DNA of 64,000 nt from assembly GCA_938028835.1 (NCBI GenBank), contig CALIMJ010000021.1, positions 1-64,000 on the forward strand. The letters are read 5' to 3'. The position numbers were made by a program, and so were the translations under genes. This document shows positions 35,814 through 44,225 of the stretch, piece by piece (position 1 is the stretch's first letter; each line of letters begins with the position of its first letter). The notes beneath the pieces were generated by a model. It was not told the origin of the DNA, did not search any database, and was given only the letters and a program-made list of their open reading frames with translations. Source of the stretch: an uncultured bacterium. Its GTDB lineage: Bacteria > Sysuimicrobiota > Sysuimicrobiia > Sysuimicrobiales > Sysuimicrobiaceae.

Positions 35814-36859
35814 AGCACCTGGGCCGCTGGATGCACGCGGAAATTCAGGAGCAGCCCGCGGTCCTGGAACGGCTGTGGGACGCTTCCCGGCCGCTGGCGC
35901 GGCGGCTGGCGGCACGGTGGCGGCGTGATCCGCCCGGGTTGGTGGTCTTCGTGGCGCGCGGATCGTCCGACAACGCGGCCGTGTACGGACGCTACCTGTG
36001 GGAGGCGCGCCTAGGAGTCCCGGTTAGCTTGGCAGCCCCGTCCGTGGTCACCTTGTACAGGACGCGGTTGCGCCTGCGGGGCACGTGGGTGGTCGGGCTG
36101 TCGCAGTCGGGCCAATCCCCCGACGTGGTGGCGTTCCTCCGGCGCGCGCGTCAGGGTGGGGCGTTCACCGTGGCGGTGACGAACCAGCCAGACTCACCCC
36201 TCGCCCGGGAGAGCCAAGAGGTCCTGCCCCTCCACGCGGGCCGCGAACACAGCGTGGCCGCGACGAAGACGTACGTGGCGGAACTGTTCGTGCTAAGCCT
36301 GTTGGTAGCGGAGGCCTCCGGGGACAGACGACTGCTCAGCGCGCACGAAGGACTGCCCAGCCAGGTGGCCGCTGCGTTGAGGGTGGAGGAGGCGGCCTCG
36401 GATCTCGCGCGCCAGTGGCAGGAGGTGGCCGCGTGCCTGGTCACGGGGCGCGGGTACAATTACGCTACCGCTCGGGAGGCCGCTCTGAAGTTGAAGGAAA
36501 CCGCGTACCTCCCCGCGGAAGCCCTGTCCTCTGCCGACTTCCTGCACGGCCCTGTGGCACTGGTGGGCCGCGGCTTCCCGGTGTTGGTGGTGGCCTCACC
36601 GGGTCGGGCCTGGAGGCACCTCGACCACGTAGTCAGGAAGCTGCGCCGGCGGGGGGCCGACGTGGCAGTGGTATCCTCCGACCCTGCGGCGCTGCGCTGG
36701 TTGCGGCACGGGCTGGAGGTGCCGGCGGGGGCCCCGGAGGAGCTCACGCCCCACGTCTACGCGGTAGCGGTCCAGCTGTTCAGCTACCACCTCAGCCTGC
36801 GAAGGGGGATAAACCCGGACCGGCCGCGCGGATTGCGAAAGGTCACCCAGGTGCTGTAG
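35810..36859 (+). CDS. Double-SIS amino-sugar phosphate isomerase/deaminase
   Basis: This 349-residue protein has two SIS domains, like the isomerase half of GlmS without its glutaminase part. First domain: FVARGSSDNAAVYGRY, SQSGQSPDVV and EHSVAATKTYVAEL. Second: GRGYNYATAREAALKLKETAYLPAEALSSADFLHGPVAL. Such proteins (NagB-II, AgaS-like) usually deaminate or isomerise glucosamine-6-phosphate to fructose-6-phosphate, which would complete MurNAc breakdown. A deacetylase (NagA) is missing nearby. TTG overlapping the anmK stop is the likely start; an ATG eight codons in is an alternative. Confidence 0.82.
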   Translation: MKHLGRWMHAEIQEQPAVLERLWDASRPLARRLAARWRRDPPGLVVFVARGSSDNAAVYGRYLWEARLGVPVSLAAPSVVTLYRTRLRLRGTWVVGLSQSGQSPDVVAFLRRARQGGAFTVAVTNQPDSPLARESQEVLPLHAGREHSVAATKTYVAELFVLSLLVAEASGDRRLLSAHEGLPSQVAAALRVEEAASDLARQWQEVAACLVTGRGYNYATAREAALKLKETAYLPAEALSSADFLHGPVALVGRGFPVLVVASPGRAWRHLDHVVRKLRRRGADVAVVSSDPAALRWLRHGLEVPAGAPEELTPHVYAVAVQLFSYHLSLRRGINPDRPRGLRKVTQVL

Positions 36860-36867
36860 GGGCGCGG

Positions 36868-37569
36868 TCAGCGCAGGAGGCTCAGGAGTTCGGACAGAGC
36901 GTCCACCGTGTGGTGGGGCTGCGCGGCCGCGTCGGTCGGGGGCTGTCGGCGCCGCACCCACACCGCGGTCATGCCCGCCGCGAGGGCGCCGGCCACATCC
37001 GCGTGCAGCAGGTCACCCACCATCCAGCACCGATGAGGCACGGCCCCCGCCCGGCGGGCGGCCTCCACGAACACGGCGGGGTCCGGCTTGCTCCGGCCCA
37101 CCTCCTGGCTGGTCACCACGGGGTCCAAAAGGGCGCCCAGCCCCGTGACATCCAGTTTCCAGCGCTGCAGGGCGGTCTCGCCGTTCGTGATCAGGCCCGT
37201 CCGGTAGCCGCGGCGGCGCAGCTCCAGCAGGACAGGCTTCGCGTCTGGGAAGGTCCGCACCTGGCCGTCCCGGAGGGCCGTGTAGCGCTCCAGGAAGGGC
37301 TCCACCGGTCCGCGGAAACCCAGGCGGCGGAGCGCCTCCTCCCACGTCCATCGCCGCATGAGGGGAATGGTGACCCCAGGCTGCGCGGGGGTTACACGCT
37401 TCCAAAGCTCAAGCGAAGCTTCGAGGTACGTGCGCACCAGCAGGTCAGGGGACAGGAAGGGGTAGACCTCCTGCAGGTCCTCCGCGACCCGGCGGACGCA
37501 GTCGGACATCAGTCCGGTCTCGTCTACCAGGGTGTCGTCCAGGTCGAAGAAGACGGCTTGTGGTCGCAC
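36868..37569 (-). CDS. HAD-family hydrolase
   Basis: This 233-residue haloacid-dehalogenase-type hydrolase has motif I FFDLDDTLVD at 7-16, motif II LITNGE near 125-130, the motif III lysine in GRSKPDP and motif IV in WMVGDLLHADVAGA. The helical cap lies between motifs I and II. It resembles YjjG-type nucleotidases and related small-molecule phosphatases; substrate is unknown. It is convergent with the muropeptide cluster and begins 16 bases before the downstream tRNA-Ser gene's 3' end. Confidence 0.85.
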   Translation of the reverse strand: MRPQAVFFDLDDTLVDETGLMSDCVRRVAEDLQEVYPFLSPDLLVRTYLEASLELWKRVTPAQPGVTIPLMRRWTWEEALRRLGFRGPVEPFLERYTALRDGQVRTFPDAKPVLLELRRRGYRTGLITNGETALQRWKLDVTGLGALLDPVVTSQEVGRSKPDPAVFVEAARRAGAVPHRCWMVGDLLHADVAGALAAGMTAVWVRRRQPPTDAAAQPHHTVDALSELLSLLR

Positions 37570-37584
37570 GGCGCCTCGAGTGTC

Positions 37585-37680
37585 TGGCGGAGGGGGTGGG
37601 ATTTGAACCCACGAGGCGGGTTTTAGCCCGCCTACGCGCTCTCCAGGCGCGCCGGATCAGCCGGACTCCCGCACCCCTCC
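37585..37680 (-). tRNA. tRNA-Ser (anticodon GGA)
   Basis: Read on the minus strand, the gene starts GGAGGGGTGCGGGAG and ends CCCCTCCGCCA. The seven-base-pair acceptor stem GGAGGGG/CCCCTCC is perfect, G is the discriminator base and CCA is encoded. The anticodon arm is CGCGC-CTGGAGA-GCGCG with GGA. A long variable arm (GGCGGGC-TAAAA-CCCGCC) marks a class II tRNA, and the T arm contains GTTCAAATC. Confidence 0.96.
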
Positions 37681-37751
37681 GGCCGCAACCCTAGGATACC
37701 AGGACTGGGGCGGGGTTGAGGGCCCAGCTGGGATGGCCTACCTTGGTAGGG

Positions 37752-38651
37752 ATGCGGGTTGCCATCACCGGGGCCACAGGGCTGCTCGGGCGGTCGCTGT
37801 CGAAACGGCTGGCGGAAGCGGGCCACGCGGTGGTGCCCCTCAGCCGGAAGCCGGGTCCGGGTGTCGTGCGGTGGGACCCGGCCCGCGGGCAGCTTGAAGC
37901 CACGGCGCTCGAGGGCTGCGACGCGGTCGTGAACCTCGCCGGCGCCCGCATCGCCCCGGCCCGCTGGACCGAAGCATACAAACGCGAGCTCCGCACCAGC
38001 CGCGTGGACGCCACCCGGCTGCTGAGCGGGGCCCTCAGCCGGCTTGCGGAGCCGCCGAGGGTGTTCCTTTCCGCCTCGGCCACGGGATACTACGGCCACC
38101 GGCCCTTCCATGAGACCGTGGATGAAACCAGCGCGCCGGGCCGGGGCTTTCTCGCTTCTCTGTGCGTGGACTGGGAGGCGGCCACGGAGCCGGCCCGGCA
38201 GGCTGGGATTCGCACCGTCCTGTTGCGCACGGGCCCGGTCCTGAGCGCCCGGGGCGGTTTTCTGGCCCCCCTGCTGCCCCTCTTCCGCCTGGGTCTGGGG
38301 GGGCCGTTGGGCGACGGCGGTCAGGGCGTGAGCTGGATCGCCCTGGAGGACTGGCTGCGCGCGGTGGAGTTCCTCATGACCCTGCCGTCGGCGGAAGGAC
38401 CGGTCAATCTGACCGCGCCTGGCGCGGTGACCTTCTCGGACTTCGCGCGCACCCTGGGGCGGGTGCTGCGCCGGCCCGCGTTCTTCCGGGTGCCGGCCTT
38501 CGCCGTGCGCTGGATTTTCGGGCGGGAGCTGGCGGACGAGGCGTTGCTGTCCGGCCAGCGGGCCTTACCCAGACGCCTGGTGGAGTGGGGCTTCGGGTTC
38601 CGTTACCCGGAGCTGGAGCCGGCGCTCCAATCCGTCCTGGAGGCGAAATAG
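37752..38651 (+). CDS. TIGR01777-family NAD-dependent epimerase
   Basis: This 299-residue protein is an extended SDR of the TIGR01777 (YfcH/SulA-like) family. It has the Rossmann motif AITGATGLLGRSL at 4-16, VVNLAGARIAPARWTEAYKREL, SASATGYYG with the catalytic tyrosine, WEAATEPA, TGPVLSARGGFLAPLLPLFRLGLGGPLG and a C-terminal DUF1731-like tail ending PELEPALQSVL. Function of the family is poorly defined. It begins 71 bases after the divergently read tRNA and is followed directly by an SRPBCC gene, a frequent partner. Confidence 0.88.
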   Translation: MRVAITGATGLLGRSLSKRLAEAGHAVVPLSRKPGPGVVRWDPARGQLEATALEGCDAVVNLAGARIAPARWTEAYKRELRTSRVDATRLLSGALSRLAEPPRVFLSASATGYYGHRPFHETVDETSAPGRGFLASLCVDWEAATEPARQAGIRTVLLRTGPVLSARGGFLAPLLPLFRLGLGGPLGDGGQGVSWIALEDWLRAVEFLMTLPSAEGPVNLTAPGAVTFSDFARTLGRVLRRPAFFRVPAFAVRWIFGRELADEALLSGQRALPRRLVEWGFGFRYPELEPALQSVLEAK

Positions 38652-39110
38652 TTGAAGCTGCAGCGCCTGGAGCGCGTGGTCCAGGTTCGGGCGTCCCTGG
38701 ACGAGGTGTGGGCATTCTTCGCGGACCCGCGGAACCTGCGGGAGATCACGCCACCGTGGCTGGACCTGCGGATCGTGTCACCTGTACCTGACCGGATGTA
38801 CCCCGGGTTACTCATCGAGTACCGGGTGCGTCCGTTCCCCGGCCCTGCGTGGGTCTGGGTGACGGAGATCACCCACATCCAGGAGGGTGTGCGGTTTGTG
38901 GACGAGCAGCGCATCGGACCCTACCGGCTGTGGCACCACGAACACCACTTCCGTGCCACAGAACACGGGGTGGAAGTGCGGGACCTGGTGGCCTACCTCC
39001 TTCCCGGAGGCTGGGCGGGTCACCTGGCCGTTGGACGGACCGTCCGCTCGCGGCTCCAGGCCATCTTCGACTACCGGGAGCGTGCGGTCTTGAAGCGTTT
39101 CGGACTATAG
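38652..39110 (+). CDS. SRPBCC-family ligand-binding protein
   Basis: This 152-residue protein has the START/SRPBCC pattern: a first strand RLERVVQVRASLDEVWAFFADPRNLREITPPWL, central strands through YRVRPFPGPAWVWVTEI and FVDEQRIGPYRLWHHEHHF, and a C-terminal helix RSRLQAIFDYRERAVLKRF. This matches the cell-division-inhibitor-like or polyketide-cyclase-like branch that is often fused to or adjacent to TIGR01777 epimerases. The TTG start directly follows the epimerase TAG. The ligand is unknown. Confidence 0.85.
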   Translation: MKLQRLERVVQVRASLDEVWAFFADPRNLREITPPWLDLRIVSPVPDRMYPGLLIEYRVRPFPGPAWVWVTEITHIQEGVRFVDEQRIGPYRLWHHEHHFRATEHGVEVRDLVAYLLPGGWAGHLAVGRTVRSRLQAIFDYRERAVLKRFGL

Positions 39111-39169
39111 ACGCTTCGGGCGGGGGATGGGGCCTGCCGCCGGTGCCGCGGGCGGTCACCGTCGGGGTG

Positions 39170-39973
39170 TCAGGGGGCGGTCGCGGGCTGGCAGCAGGGG
39201 CAAAAGTACGTCGCCCGTCCGGTATCCAGGCGGAGAATCGTGGTACCGCACCACAGGCAGCTCTGCCCCGAACGACGGTAGACGGCGAACGGACCCACTG
39301 TGCGCCACAGCCGTCGCGGTAGGGTCCCGAAGCGCTGCCGGTACGCGGTGCGCAGGGTCGACTCCACGGCCTGCACGAGGCGGCCCCGTTCGTCCGGGCG
39401 GAGGGAATCGAGGGTGCGCAGCGGGTGAAGGCGGGCCTGCCAGAGGGCCTCGCTCTTATAGATGTTCCCGACCCCGGCAAAAAGGCGTTGGTCCAGCAAG
39501 GCGTGGGCGAGGCTGATGCGGGCCCACGGCGGCTGCTGCATCCGGCCGAGGACATCCTCACGCCGGTAGTCGTCCCGCAAGGGATCGGGACCGAGGGCGG
39601 TGAGGACCGGGTGCGTGGCAAGTTCTTCCTGCGAAAGCAACTGCAGCACGGGGCCGTTGAACAGCGTCGCCACGCGGGTGCCAGCTCGGAGGCGAGCCCA
39701 GACCCGGCCGGTACCCTTCCGGGGAGGTTCCGAGGGGCCGGAGATTTCCCAGCGGCCCCACATCATCAGGTGAGAGTGCAGCGTCAGGCCCCGGTCCAGA
39801 ACGATGAGGAGGTGCTTGCCGCGGGCTTCCACGTCGGCGACCCGGCGCCCCACAAGCGAGCGCTCCAGGGGACGCAGCCGCGCGGGGATCAGCTGCACCT
39901 CGTCCAGGATCCGGGACGCCAGTGCGCGCCGCAGGGCGTCGGCAATGCGGTGAACCTGAGGCCCTTCAGCCAT
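39170..39973 (-). CDS. Fpg/Nei-type DNA glycosylase with Ala-2
   Basis: This 267-residue protein belongs to the formamidopyrimidine/endonuclease VIII base-excision family. It starts MAEGPQVHR, keeping the catalytic Glu but replacing the usual nucleophile Pro-2 by Ala. The conserved lysine occurs in RGKHLLI, the H2TH helix in LLDQRLFAGVGNIYKSE, and a C-terminal zinc finger has CLWC and CPCC pairs. No other start codon would restore Pro-2. It may use another N-terminal amine (as Val-2 does in NEIL3), be glycosylase-only, or be specialised. It stands alone between SRPBCC and the export operon. Confidence 0.85.
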   Translation of the reverse strand: MAEGPQVHRIADALRRALASRILDEVQLIPARLRPLERSLVGRRVADVEARGKHLLIVLDRGLTLHSHLMMWGRWEISGPSEPPRKGTGRVWARLRAGTRVATLFNGPVLQLLSQEELATHPVLTALGPDPLRDDYRREDVLGRMQQPPWARISLAHALLDQRLFAGVGNIYKSEALWQARLHPLRTLDSLRPDERGRLVQAVESTLRTAYRQRFGTLPRRLWRTVGPFAVYRRSGQSCLWCGTTILRLDTGRATYFCPCCQPATAP

Positions 39974-40112
39974 CGCGCACGGTCCCGGTCGCGACAGCCT
40001 CCCGCTCAGGCGTGGCCCAGCCGGAACGGTTCGGCGGCCGGCGTGCGCGACCCGCGGGAGTTCGGGCGACCAGGGTCCTTACCGCTGGCATGCCAACCGT
40101 GCCCTTGAGGCC

Positions 40113-40799
40113 CTACGGTGTTACGGCCTCCGGCTGGATGCGACCGTCCTCGATCCGGACCACTCGGTCGGCCTGCGTGGCAAAGCGCTCGTCATGGGTC
40201 ACCATGATGAAGCTCTTGGCCGTGGCCCGGTTCAGCTCTCGCATCAGGTCGAAAACCGCTCGGCCGCTCTGGCTGTCCAGGTTCCCGGTGGGCTCGTCGG
40301 CGAGCACGAGCGTCGGATCATTGGCCAGGGCCCGGATCAACGCCACACGCTGCTGCTGGCCGCCGGACAACTGCGAGGGGAAGACGCGCGCGTAGGCGGC
40401 GAGGCCCACGCGGTCCAGGAGCCCTTCCACCCGGGTGCGATCCCGAGCGGAGACACTTCCCCTCAGACGCAGGGGCAGCAGGACGTTCTCCACGACGGTC
40501 AGCTCCGGGAGCAGGTAGTAGTTTTGAAATACGAAGCCCAGGAGGTCGCGCCGCAAGAGGGAGCGGGCGTTCTCGGAGAGGTTCGAAACGTCCCGTCCGG
40601 CCAGGAGCACACGGCCAGACGTCGGACGGTCGAGCAACCCGATGATGTTGAGCAGGGTGGTCTTGCCGGACCCGGAGGGGCCGACCACGGCTACGAACTC
40701 GCCGGGTCGGACGGCAAGGTCCACGTCCCGCAGGGCCCACACGGGTACGCCCTCCGTGTAGAGCTTGCAGACGCGGTCGAGCTGGAGCACGGACTCCAT
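40113..40799 (-). CDS. ABC export ATPase, LolD/MacB/DevA type
   Basis: This 228-residue ATPase has Walker A GPSGSGKTT at 40-48, a Q loop in FQNYYLLPELTV, the signature LSGGQQQRVALIRAL near 139-153, Walker B LVLADEPTGNLD and the switch histidine in MVTHDERFA. The LolD/MacB-like branch works with FtsX-type permeases in lipoprotein, macrolide or glycolipid export. It begins one base after the permease gene. The 139-base gap between this gene's stop and the glycosylase gene contains nothing I can identify. Confidence 0.92.
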   Translation of the reverse strand: MESVLQLDRVCKLYTEGVPVWALRDVDLAVRPGEFVAVVGPSGSGKTTLLNIIGLLDRPTSGRVLLAGRDVSNLSENARSLLRRDLLGFVFQNYYLLPELTVVENVLLPLRLRGSVSARDRTRVEGLLDRVGLAAYARVFPSQLSGGQQQRVALIRALANDPTLVLADEPTGNLDSQSGRAVFDLMRELNRATAKSFIMVTHDERFATQADRVVRIEDGRIQPEAVTP

Positions 40800-40800
40800 G

Positions 40801-42039
40801 TCAGGTGGAGCGGATCACACGGATCGGGTCCACAGCCGCGGCCTGCCGGGCCGGGATGAGGGACGCGAGGGTACCCACGACCACGCTGAGGGCGACCGAA
40901 CCCAGGACTAGACCGGCGTTGAGGTCCACGGGGAATACCTCGAGGTCCGGTTGGGCTGCGGACGCCCGGGCCTGGTAGAAGAGGAGCGCGAGACTTACCC
41001 CGAGCCCCGCGCCCACCAGGCCGCCCGTGAGGGCCAGAAGCGTCCCCTGCAGGGCGAACACCTCGAGGATCTGCGACCTCGTGGCTCCCATGGCGCGGAG
41101 AATCCCGATCTCCCGGAGGCGGGCCAGGACGTTCGTGATGAGGATACTCACGATCCCGAAGCCCGCTGCCAGGGTGACGAAAAACTGAATGAGAAACGAG
41201 GACTGGGATTGGGCCTGCAGCCCCGCGAGGAGTTGCCGGTTCTCCCGCATCCACGACCGGGCCTCGAAGGGGGCCACGGGGGCGATGCGGTCCGCCACCC
41301 GATCCGCCGCGAAGGGCCTCCGGAGCCGCACGGAGAGCGTGGTAACGGCGGTCCCCAGGCCCAGCATGGACTGCGCCTGGCGTAGCGTCACGAAGGCGAC
41401 TCCGTCATCGAGCCTGGAAAAGCCGGTCCGGACGATTCCGGCAACCAGCAGCGTCGAGGTGCCGACGGGGCTGGTCACCCGGAACCGATCCCGGAGCCGC
41501 AGCCCCAACCGGTCGGCCAGGCGGTGGCCGAGTACAGCCTCGCCCCCCCCAAGCCCGACGTAGCGCCCCGCCACGAGCCGCTGCTGGAGGCCGAACGCCC
41601 GGTCAAAGCGTTCCGGGTCCGCACCGACGATGCGGATGGGCTCCGTGCGGCTCTCCCGGGTCAGGACCCCCGGGCCCTCCACGGTGGGGATCACGACCGC
41701 GATGTCCCGGTCGAGGGCCTCCAGCCAGCTCACCCAGCCCCTCCAGTTTTCGATGGACCGGGTCCGCAACTCACGGGTGGACCGGGTCCCGACGTAAACC
41801 GAATCCGACGAGGGGCGCAGGACCCAGACCGGAAGCGGCTCACGGGGGGCCGGTTCTAAGACGACGTGCGGGATCCCACCCGTGGTGGTCTCCAGGAGAC
41901 GGCGCTGCAGGCCCCCGATCAGAGCGTTCAGGAACACCACCAGCGCCACGCTGACCGCGACGACGCTGGCCGCGAGGGCGCTCTGTCGGGGCGCGGAGCG
42001 CAGCTGCCGGAGTGCCAGCATCCAGGTCACCCGGCCCAC
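40801..42039 (-). CDS. FtsX/MacB-type ABC permease (DevC-like)
   Basis: This 412-residue permease has one membrane span near 19-40, a large extracytoplasmic domain (about 45-270) and three C-terminal spans beginning near 285. The FtsX segment reads ITNVLARLREIGILRAMGATRSQILEVFALQG, and the end is PARQAAAVDPIRVIRST, the typical MacB/DevC closing motif. It is adjacent to the ATPase and a HlyD-family adaptor, making a DevBCA- or MacAB-like exporter. The substrate is unknown. Confidence 0.9.
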   Translation of the reverse strand: MGRVTWMLALRQLRSAPRQSALAASVVAVSVALVVFLNALIGGLQRRLLETTTGGIPHVVLEPAPREPLPVWVLRPSSDSVYVGTRSTRELRTRSIENWRGWVSWLEALDRDIAVVIPTVEGPGVLTRESRTEPIRIVGADPERFDRAFGLQQRLVAGRYVGLGGGEAVLGHRLADRLGLRLRDRFRVTSPVGTSTLLVAGIVRTGFSRLDDGVAFVTLRQAQSMLGLGTAVTTLSVRLRRPFAADRVADRIAPVAPFEARSWMRENRQLLAGLQAQSQSSFLIQFFVTLAAGFGIVSILITNVLARLREIGILRAMGATRSQILEVFALQGTLLALTGGLVGAGLGVSLALLFYQARASAAQPDLEVFPVDLNAGLVLGSVALSVVVGTLASLIPARQAAAVDPIRVIRST

Positions 42040-42042
42040 AGC

Positions 42043-43605
42043 TCACCCCTCCAGCCGGACCAGGCGGACGCGGACCCGACTTCCCGCGCGGGTCCGCGTC
42101 GGGTCCAGAACCACTAGGTCGTCCGGGCTCACGCCCTCCACCGCCGCCCACCGGTCTGACCGACCGAGGAGCCGCACGCGGCGAGCCTCCACACGACCGG
42201 ATCGGACCACCAGGACCGAGGCACCGGAGGACGTTCCAAGGACGCTCTCCACGGGTACAGCCAGGGCGGACGGCCACGACGCAACCTCCAGGTTCACGTC
42301 AAGGGTCATGCCCACACGGGCAAAGGGCGGGAGGCCGAGCGGCTGGAGGCGCAACCGGACTGTGCCCCTTTGGGAATCCACCCGGGGGTCGATGTCCACC
42401 AGGCGGGCCGCCGCCGTAGCACGCGCTCCGCCAGAGACGACCAGGGTGGCACGCTGCCCGATCCGAATTCTGGGCAGGTTGTCTTCGTCCAGGTCAACCA
42501 CAACTTCAAAGGACCGAGGGTCGCCCAGGGTGAGGACAGCTTCCCCGGCGAGTACCGCGGCCCCCACCTCCCGGTGGACTTCCACCACCACGCCGTCGTA
42601 CGGGGCGCGGAGGACCGTGCGCGCGAGCCGCTCCCGTGCATTGCGTACGGCCGCGAGAGCCTCACGGTGCCGGGCCTCTGCCACACGAACCTCCTCGGGG
42701 CGGGGAATGCGGAGCAGGGCCGTGAGCGCCGCCCGGGCCGCCCGCGCCTCCGCCTGCACCCGGGCCTCCAGCGCCCGGAGCTCAATCCTCGCGGCCTCCA
42801 GCTGCGCGGCGGAGCCGGGGTTGCGTGCCACGCGCGCCTGCTCGCGAGCAACCAGGACCTGCTGCTCGGCAATCCGCAAGCGCGCCTCCTCCGCGCGAAC
42901 CCGGGCTTGGGCCGCCTCCTCGTCTGCTCGGGCTCGGTCCAGGCCAAGCCGCACGCGCTCGACCTCGGCCGCCGCCACGGCGCCAGACGCATACAGCACT
43001 TCAGCCCGCCGCAGGTCGGCCTCCAGCTGCTCGCGGGCTGCAGATGCTGACCGCACAGCCAGCTGCTGGGCCCTCAGACCGTCCTGGCTGGCCCGGAGCT
43101 CGGCCTCGGCCTGTTGGACCGCTGCCGCCGCGCTGCGTACCGCCTCGGGTCGGCCCGTGCGGAGGTCCTCCAATCGCTCCCGAGCGGCTCGGACCTGGAG
43201 CTGGCCGGCAACCTCCGCGGCCTCCAGCCGGGCTCGGGCCTGCTCCACCTCCTCTTCCGTAGCTCCCCGGAGCACCCGATCCAGTTCCCTGCGGGTCGTC
43301 AGGGCCCGAGCTTCCGCCTCGCGCAGCACCTGCAGGGCGGGAACGGGGTCGAGGCTGGCCAGCGGCTGGCCTGCGACCACCCGGTCGCCCCGCCGCACGA
43401 GAAGCCGGGCCAGGGTCCCGCGGTCCTCGAAGCCCAGCGGCGTGGACCGCGCTGCCTCCAGGCGCCCTGTCGCTACCACGACCTCCCGCACGTCACGCGC
43501 GACCGGGGAAACCACCTCGACAACCGGTGGCGGGCGCAGGAGCCACCCTGCCACCAGGAGCAGGAGCACGATTAGGGGGACAATCCGACGCCAGTTCATC
43601 TCCAT
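42043..43605 (-). CDS. HlyD-family membrane-fusion adaptor protein
   Basis: This 520-residue protein has an N-terminal membrane anchor (RRIVPLIVLLLLVAGWLL), a biotinyl-lipoyl half (VVVATGRLEAARSTPLGF, GDRVVAGQPLASLD), and a very long Glu/Arg/Ala-rich coiled coil from about 95 to 310. The second lipoyl half is APYDGVVVEVHREVGAAVLAGEAVLTL, and beta-barrel strands follow. Adaptors of this type bridge an inner-membrane transporter to an outer-membrane channel, which hints at a diderm envelope, though no TolC homologue is in the window. It lies directly after tetR and before the permease. Confidence 0.9.
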   Translation of the reverse strand: MEMNWRRIVPLIVLLLLVAGWLLRPPPVVEVVSPVARDVREVVVATGRLEAARSTPLGFEDRGTLARLLVRRGDRVVAGQPLASLDPVPALQVLREAEARALTTRRELDRVLRGATEEEVEQARARLEAAEVAGQLQVRAARERLEDLRTGRPEAVRSAAAAVQQAEAELRASQDGLRAQQLAVRSASAAREQLEADLRRAEVLYASGAVAAAEVERVRLGLDRARADEEAAQARVRAEEARLRIAEQQVLVAREQARVARNPGSAAQLEAARIELRALEARVQAEARAARAALTALLRIPRPEEVRVAEARHREALAAVRNARERLARTVLRAPYDGVVVEVHREVGAAVLAGEAVLTLGDPRSFEVVVDLDEDNLPRIRIGQRATLVVSGGARATAAARLVDIDPRVDSQRGTVRLRLQPLGLPPFARVGMTLDVNLEVASWPSALAVPVESVLGTSSGASVLVVRSGRVEARRVRLLGRSDRWAAVEGVSPDDLVVLDPTRTRAGSRVRVRLVRLEG

Positions 43606-44175
43606 TTACCTCCTCTGCCGGGCACCGTCCAGGAGCAGGTCCACGACCCCTTCCGCAAGACGCTCCGCGGGAAGGCCCGAGTAGCGCGAAGCGTCCAGCA
43701 ACCCCTCCGTGGCCACCAGGAACACCGGCCCGAGGAACGGGACGTGCTCTCCGCCGATCTCCCCCCGCTCCGCCGCATCCTCGGCCCACCGGAGGAGGGG
43801 CCGGACGAGGCATTCGAAGGCCCGGGTCACCACTTGCCGCTGGTGGGAGGGCGACAGCCGCCTAAGGTCGGTCCGGACCATCCGGGCCAGGTTCATCGGC
43901 GGCTGAGAGAGCAGCCAGTGCGCAGCCGCGCACAGTGCCTGCCGGAGGTCCCGGGACGATCTTAGTGCACATTCGATCCCCCGGCGGTACCTCTCCAGCG
44001 CCCGTTCCGAGGCCTCTACGTAGAGCTGCTCCTTACCGCCCGGGAAGTGGGCGTACAGGGAGGGCACCCGGAGCCCCACGGCCTGGGCGATCCGGCTCAG
44101 CGACACGGCCGCGTAGCCGTGTTCCATGAAGAGGGAGGACGCCACCTCAAGGATCCGCTCCCTGGTGTCAGGCAC
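43606..44175 (-). CDS. TetR-family transcriptional repressor
   Basis: This 189-residue protein has the TetR N-terminal DNA-binding domain: RERILEVASSLFMEHGYAAVSLSRIAQAVGLRVPSLYAHFPGGKEQL. The C-terminal ligand domain is poorly conserved. Its GTG start is 9 bases from a clear palindromic operator. It is the first gene of the leftward operon and its stop touches the adaptor start, so it should repress its own transcription and that of the exporter until a ligand binds. Confidence 0.92.
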   Translation of the reverse strand: MPDTRERILEVASSLFMEHGYAAVSLSRIAQAVGLRVPSLYAHFPGGKEQLYVEASERALERYRRGIECALRSSRDLRQALCAAAHWLLSQPPMNLARMVRTDLRRLSPSHQRQVVTRAFECLVRPLLRWAEDAAERGEIGGEHVPFLGPVFLVATEGLLDASRYSGLPAERLAEGVVDLLLDGARQRR

Positions 44176-44183
44176 ACCGGTAT

Positions 44184-44199
44184 GCTAACTAACGTTAGC
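44184..44199. promoter_or_regulatory. Palindromic TetR operator upstream of exporter operon
   Basis: GCTAAC-TAAC-GTTAGC is an inverted repeat with perfect 6-base arms and contains the self-complementary core CTAACGTTAG. It lies 9 bases before the tetR start and is AT-rich in a GC-rich genome, as expected for a TetR operator overlapping a promoter. The exact -10 and -35 cannot be fixed. Confidence 0.72.
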
Positions 44200-44225
44200 T
44201 AGGACAGGTAGCGACCCTGTGTTCG

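Noticed and set aside
41882-43684. 600-codon open frame on the plus strand antisense to the HlyD adaptor
   Set aside because: Arg/Ser/Thr-rich composition without family motifs; it is a mirror of the real adaptor and permease genes in GC-rich DNA.
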